In this document: one piece after another, positions 7,356 to 9,712 of the stretch
Layout of the letters: each line of letters begins with the position of its first letter
How positions within the stretch are numbered: position 1 is the first letter of the stretch
NCBI GenBank assembly: GCA_947503585.1
Contig: CANNEJ010000039.1
Coordinates: forward strand, 1 to 9,712
DNA length: 9,712 nucleotides
Direction of reading: 5' to 3'
Origin: Anaerolineales bacterium
GTDB taxonomy: Bacteria; Chloroflexota; Anaerolineae; Anaerolineales; UBA11657
Program-made: the position numbers and the translations under genes
The notes under the pieces: model-generated
What the model saw: only the letters and a program-made list of their open reading frames with translations
Database searches by the model: none
Told to the model about the DNA's origin: nothing

Positions 7356-7385
7356 ATTATAACTGGGCTGCGCGGGCTGCATCAA
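7356..7385 (-). promoter_or_regulatory. Promoter of the yacG-like gene, apparently leaderless
   Basis: On the minus strand TTGATG (7385-7380), an 18-base spacer and a perfect TATAAT (7361-7356) form a promoter. The ATG at 7348 follows exactly 7 bases after the -10 box, so transcription would start at or next to the start codon. The upstream in-frame ATG at 7357 overlaps the -10 hexamer itself and would not be transcribed from this promoter. Confidence 0.6.
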
Positions 7386-7407
7386 GCTATGCGGCGCGTG
7401 CCGGGCG

Positions 7408-7433
7408 TAAAATTTGCGGGTACTTTTAGGGGG
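7408..7433 (+). promoter_or_regulatory. Candidate -10 box and G-rich ribosome binding site for the 7439 gene
   Basis: TAAAAT (7408-7413) is a possible -10 box without a convincing -35. A purine-rich AGGGGG (7428-7433) ends 5 bases before the ATG at 7439. This is one of the few starts in the window with any Shine-Dalgarno-like sequence, and it supports the start choice. Confidence 0.4.
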
Positions 7434-7438
7434 CGACC

Positions 7439-7837
7439 ATGGACTTTTTATTTGTGATCCACAGCCACCTGCGCTGGGTGGTTGCACTGGCGGGCGTTGT
7501 TGTGCTGGTGCGCATGGCTGCCGGCTGGGCACTGCACAGCGCCTACACGGCGCTGGACCGCGTGTTGGCCACCAGTTTTGGCCACATTGTTGCGGTGCAG
7601 GTGCTGTCGGGCTACACCTATCTCGTTTGGAGCGGCGTGCTCGGCGCCGGCTTTCCGCGGGCACGCTTGGAGCATGCATTCACCATGACCGTTGCGGCGC
7701 TGCTGGCGCAACTGCCGTTTTTGTGGAAGGGAGCCGCGGACGGAACACGCTTCCGTAATAACACGGTGTTGCATGCAATCGTGCTGGTGCTGGTATTTAC
7801 CGGCGTGGTGCAACTGCGTGGCGGGTGGGTTTGGTAA
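7439..7837 (+). CDS. Small four-helix integral membrane protein of unknown function (cytochrome b-like by appearance)
   Basis: This encodes 132 residues with hydrophobic segments at about 11-33, 46-65, 76-95 and 108-127. It opens with FVIHSHLRWVVALAG and has a LEHAF motif before helix 3. An N-terminal HSxLRW and a central EH motif are, from memory, shared by a group of roughly 130-150 residue four-helix proteins in Chloroflexota and Bacteroidota, sometimes labelled cytochrome b-like. Histidines lie in or near the helices (His8, His33, His49, His79, His112), so heme or metal binding is possible but not shown: there is no CxxCH and no clear paired-histidine pattern of a known cytochrome b561. 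It is 90 bases upstream of the BCD-family transporter on the same strand, but a terminator-like hairpin and a separate -10 box between them suggest separate transcription. The start is supported by the upstream G-rich site. Confidence 0.75.
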   Translation: MDFLFVIHSHLRWVVALAGVVVLVRMAAGWALHSAYTALDRVLATSFGHIVAVQVLSGYTYLVWSGVLGAGFPRARLEHAFTMTVAALLAQLPFLWKGAADGTRFRNNTVLHAIVLVLVFTGVVQLRGGWVW

Positions 7838-7871
7838 TTCCAGCTCCTATAACCGGTCAAATCCGCCCCTA

Positions 7872-7900
7872 AACAGCTTCTGCGCCAGCTAGTTCTTTTT
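7872..7900 (+). terminator. Weak terminator-like hairpin after the 7439 gene
   Basis: AACAGCT (7872-7878) can pair with AGCT-A-GTT (7887-7894, one bulged A) around an 8-base loop, followed directly by CTTTTT (7895-7900). The stem is only seven pairs and AT-containing, so efficiency is doubtful, but the T tract and the position between two genes fit. Confidence 0.4.
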
Positions 7901-7902
7901 GA

Positions 7903-7923
7903 TAAAATTTTCACAAAGAGAAC
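7903..7923 (+). promoter_or_regulatory. Candidate -10 box and ribosome binding site for the BCD-family transporter
   Basis: TAAAAT (7903-7908) is a likely -10 box lying in an AT-rich stretch that stands out from the GC-rich surroundings. AAAGAGAAC (7915-7923) is a modest Shine-Dalgarno-like sequence shortly before the ATG at 7928. No clear -35 hexamer is seen. The short leader agrees with other starts in this window. Confidence 0.4.
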
Positions 7924-7927
7924 CAAA

Positions 7928-9250
7928 ATGTCCGCCTTAAAAATATTGCGTCTTGGTTTGTTTCAGTTCGCAGCGGGCAGCCTCTCGGTGCTGTTTCTGG
8001 GCGTGCTCAACCGCGTGATGCGCGTAGAGCTGGGCCTGAGCCTGTTTTCAGTTACGCTGCTATTGGGCGGTGGACATTACCTTGGAGCCCTGGTTGCAAT
8101 TCCATTCGGCTATTACAGTGACGGCAACCGCATCCTCGGTTATCGGCGGTCGCTTTATGTGGTGCTTGGTGCGCTTGTGGCGTGCAGTGTGCTGCTTGGC
8201 GCGCCCTGGGTGGCGCGCTGGCTGGCGGCGCATCCCACGCCCCTGAACTACGGGCTTGCGTTCCTTTATTTTTTGTGTGAGGGCATTGCCACTTTTGTGG
8301 CCGGCACTGCCTATCTGGCGCTGATAGCTGAACGCAACAGCAGTGCCAGTCGCGGCCAAGCCACCAGCCTGGTATGGACAATGCTGATGGTTGGCATTAT
8401 CACAACCGGCATTGGCGCCGGCGCATACCTTGGCGATTACAAGTTTGAGAATCTGGTCGAGCTTTTTTCTATTGCGGTTGGCGTGGCGCTGGTACTGACG
8501 CTGGTGGCTTTGTGGCGCCAGGAGCCGCGCGAGACGGGCAGTGTGCTGCGCGCCCGGCGCGGCTTGCGGACCGCAGCCCTGCAGGTATTGCGCAGCGGGC
8601 ACTCGCGGCGCTTCGCGTTTTTTCTGATGGTGGGCATGTTTTCGTATTTCATGCAGGATGTGATTCTGGAGCCGTTTGGCGGCGAGGTATTTGGCCTTTC
8701 GGCCGCGAGCACAACGCGATTCAACGCTTACATGGGTGCCGGCTTGATTGGCGGCATGCTGCCCGGCAGCCTGCTGCTCATACCGCGCATTGGCAAAAGC
8801 GCAGTGGCGCAGATTGGATGTGCGATCTTGGTGCTGGCGTTTGCGCTGCTTGCTGCCAGCGGCTTTGCCGCCAGTGACGCGGTGCTGCCGCTGTTGATAA
8901 CGCTGCTGGGATTGGGCGCGGGCTTTTTTACTGTGGGCAGTGTGGCGCTGATGATGGACATGACGCTCAAAGAGCACACTGGTTTATTTGTGGGCGTATG
9001 GACGCTGGCGCAGGCCGTGGCCAAGGGCCCGGCTTCGCTAGTGGCGGGAGCGCTGCAGAGTGTGTTTGCGGCGCTGGGTGCGCCAGCCGGCCAGGCCTAC
9101 GGGGCCGTGTTTGCAATTGAAGCGCTGGGCATGTTGTGTGCACTCATGCTGTTGCGGCGGGTTGAGCCGCAGGCACTGCAGCAGGAATTTATTTCGCGCA
9201 GCCAACCCGCTGCGCAGGGCTTCGACCAAGCCTCGCAGAACCGCGCGTAG
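7928..9250 (+). CDS. BCD-family (PucC/LhaA-like) MFS transporter, bacteriochlorophyll-delivery type
   Basis: This MFS branch (PucC, LhaA, Bch2) is found in phototrophs and is thought to deliver (bacterio)chlorophyll to, or help assemble, light-harvesting and reaction-centre complexes in the membrane. The protein has 440 residues with about 12 hydrophobic segments, normal for the family. Diagnostic stretches are GYYSDGNRILGYRRSLYV after helix 2 (Gly61 to about Val78, Asp65, Arg73-Arg74), a long central loop rich in Arg (RQEPRETGSVLRARRG), then MQDVILEPFGGEVFGLSA (from Met242, with the family motif LEPxGGEVF at 247-255), GAGFFTVGSVALMMDM and TGLFVGVWTLAQAVAKGPAS. The C-terminal tail is polar. 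The gene is complete and stands between a small membrane protein and a uracil-DNA glycosylase; no pigment-synthesis or reaction-centre gene is in the window. The family call is strong; the exact substrate is inferred. Confidence 0.88.
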   Translation: MSALKILRLGLFQFAAGSLSVLFLGVLNRVMRVELGLSLFSVTLLLGGGHYLGALVAIPFGYYSDGNRILGYRRSLYVVLGALVACSVLLGAPWVARWLAAHPTPLNYGLAFLYFLCEGIATFVAGTAYLALIAERNSSASRGQATSLVWTMLMVGIITTGIGAGAYLGDYKFENLVELFSIAVGVALVLTLVALWRQEPRETGSVLRARRGLRTAALQVLRSGHSRRFAFFLMVGMFSYFMQDVILEPFGGEVFGLSAASTTRFNAYMGAGLIGGMLPGSLLLIPRIGKSAVAQIGCAILVLAFALLAASGFAASDAVLPLLITLLGLGAGFFTVGSVALMMDMTLKEHTGLFVGVWTLAQAVAKGPASLVAGALQSVFAALGAPAGQAYGAVFAIEALGMLCALMLLRRVEPQALQQEFISRSQPAAQGFDQASQNRA

Positions 9251-9346
9251 CACTTCCGGCGGCGCCTCCCAACGAACGGCTTTTCGCAGCGTTGGTTGCG
9301 GCCAGCGAAACGCACACAACTTGTAGCTGCACTGGAAGCCTGATAC

Positions 9347-9368
9347 GCGGCAGTAAAATGCCGCTTTA
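9347..9368 (+). terminator. Terminator-like hairpin after the BCD-family transporter
   Basis: GCGGCA (9347-9352), loop GTAAAA, TGCCGC (9359-9364) form a perfect six-pair GC-rich stem followed by TTTATA. The T tract is short, so this is a modest intrinsic terminator. It lies about 100 bases past the transporter stop at 9250. Confidence 0.5.
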
Positions 9369-9401
9369 TAGAGCGTAGGCTTAATGCGATTACCCCAGCA
9401 G

Positions 9402-9413
9402 TATAAATTTATA
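9402..9413. promoter_or_regulatory. Perfect AT palindrome TATAAATTTATA, probable -10 region before the uracil-DNA glycosylase
   Basis: The 12-base perfect palindrome offers a TATAAA -10-like hexamer on either strand. On the plus strand (9402-9407) transcription would begin near 9413-9415, at an ATG (9413) that opens a 29-codon reading frame ending where the glycosylase starts. No convincing -35 is present. The surrounding bases are markedly more AT-rich than the coding regions. No gene is seen in the rest of 9251-9498. Confidence 0.45.
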
Positions 9414-9502
9414 TGTTCGCTTCTCTGGCGCAAGCAGCGCGGATTGGCATAGACGCAATCATCATGAATGCGCCAATGAATGCCAGTCGGGCCAGCGCTT
9501 GA
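9413..9502 (+). CDS. Possible 29-codon leader ORF overlapping the glycosylase start
   Basis: ATG 9413 opens a frame of 29 codons (beginning MFASLAQAARIGIDAIIMNA) that stops at TGA 9500-9502. The proposed TTG start of the glycosylase (9499-9501) overlaps this stop as TTGA, a common coupling arrangement. The ATG falls where a leaderless transcript from the 9402-9407 box would begin. The peptide has no recognisable family and could be chance; the overlap and position are the only support. Confidence 0.25.
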   Translation: MFASLAQAARIGIDAIIMNAPMNASRASA

Positions 9503-9712
9503 GTAAACGCGCGGCGCAGGCTGCAACCACATTGCTGCATCTCGAGCAGCAGGTGGTGGCCTGTACACGCTGCCCGCGGCTGCGCGCCTATTGCAAGCGT
9601 GTGGGGCGTGTGCGCAAACCGGCATTTGCCAGCGAGGAGTATTGGGCGCGGCCGGTGCCGGGTTTGGCGATGCGCAGGCACACCTGCTGATTGTGGGTCT
9701 GGCACCCGCAGC
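9499..9712 (+). pseudogene. Uracil-DNA glycosylase family 5 (UdgB-type), frameshifted near 9661 and cut by window edge
   Basis: Family 4/5 uracil-DNA glycosylases remove deaminated bases from DNA and carry a 4Fe-4S cluster. From TTG 9499 the frame reads LEQQVVACTRCPRLRAY (Cys22 and Cys25, the first cluster ligands), then FASEEYWARPVPG ending at codon 55. It then runs into a TGA at 9688-9690. In another frame from 9663 the expected continuation appears, FGDAQAHLLIVGLAPA, and stays open to the window end. The expected join PVPGFGD needs one extra base, most simply a fourth G after CC at about 9660-9662. The GLAPA motif (instead of GEAPG) points to family 5. Loss of one G from a short G run may be a true mutation or a sequencing/assembly error. 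No better start exists upstream, since that frame has no ATG, GTG or TTG back to the AT palindrome, and no Shine-Dalgarno is visible. Confidence 0.85.

Noticed and set aside
8060..8977. A 305-codon minus-strand open frame
   Set aside because: Antisense to the BCD-family transporter; composition (Lys/Gln/His-rich, no hydrophobic core) is that of a shadow frame.
9269..9295. Possible hairpin CCAACG/CGTTGG after the transporter
   Set aside because: Loop of 15 bases and no T tract after it; the hairpin at 9347-9368 is a better terminator candidate.
9251..9412. Search for a tRNA (including a selC-like tRNA) or other RNA gene in the spacer
   Set aside because: No cloverleaf arms, no T-loop-like sequence and no CCA end on either strand.
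9038..9625. A 195-codon minus-strand frame spanning the transporter end, the spacer and the glycosylase start
   Set aside because: It crosses two recognised plus-strand genes and the intergenic hairpin, and has no recognisable domain.
9688..9690. In-frame TGA of the glycosylase read as selenocysteine, given the nearby selA
   Set aside because: The residues just before and after the TGA in that frame do not resemble a glycosylase, whereas the shifted frame gives the exact conserved FGD...LLIVGLAPA sequence, so a frameshift explains it.

Overview
The window is GC-rich (roughly 60%), densely coding bacterial DNA with short intergenic gaps. No mobile element, CRISPR array, rRNA or tRNA is visible. 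The gene content fits a phototrophic or photosynthesis-derived member of Chloroflexota (Anaerolineae-like). The main clues are a transporter of the bacteriochlorophyll-delivery (BCD/PucC) branch of the MFS, a LytR-CpsA-Psr protein with a C-terminal LytR_C domain, a RecD2-type helicase, and Shine-Dalgarno-poor starts with -10 boxes almost touching start codons. The phylum is inferred from protein character, not from a marker gene.

Layout. Bases 1-1185 are minus strand: a conserved-looking four-helix membrane protein (781-1185), then selA, selenocysteine synthase. selA starts inside the end of that gene and runs off the left edge with 263 residues visible. Its reading frame has no stop before the edge; I recovered it by reading the reverse complement. 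A short divergent promoter region (1186-1289) separates this pair from a plus-strand cluster: an ABC-F ATPase (1290-3197), an LCP cell-wall ligase (3248-4774) and a RecD2 helicase (4802-7012). The gaps are 50 and 27 bases and no terminator lies between them. The cluster ends at a GC-rich hairpin followed by a T tract (7042-7089).

A small minus-strand gene (7082-7348) encodes a YacG-type zinc finger with an extra C-terminal helical tail. Divergent from it are a 132-residue four-helix membrane protein (7439-7837) and the BCD-family transporter (7928-9250). After a short spacer with a terminator-like hairpin and an AT-rich 12-base palindrome, the right edge holds the start of a family 5 (UdgB-type) uracil-DNA glycosylase. 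Its frame breaks at about base 9661, apparently by loss of one G, and the correct motif continues in another frame to the window end.

How the genes fit together. selA implies a selenocysteine-insertion system elsewhere in the genome. The BCD transporter implies handling of (bacterio)chlorophyll or assembly of pigment-protein complexes. RecD2 and the uracil-DNA glycosylase are genome-maintenance genes, the ABC-F protein acts on ribosomes, and the LCP protein builds the cell envelope. The window reads as ordinary chromosomal housekeeping rather than a single dedicated novel system. The points most worth checking are the glycosylase frameshift, the leaderless-looking promoters, the uncharacterised membrane gene coupled to selA, the extended YacG finger, and the over-represented GCAGCGC word.
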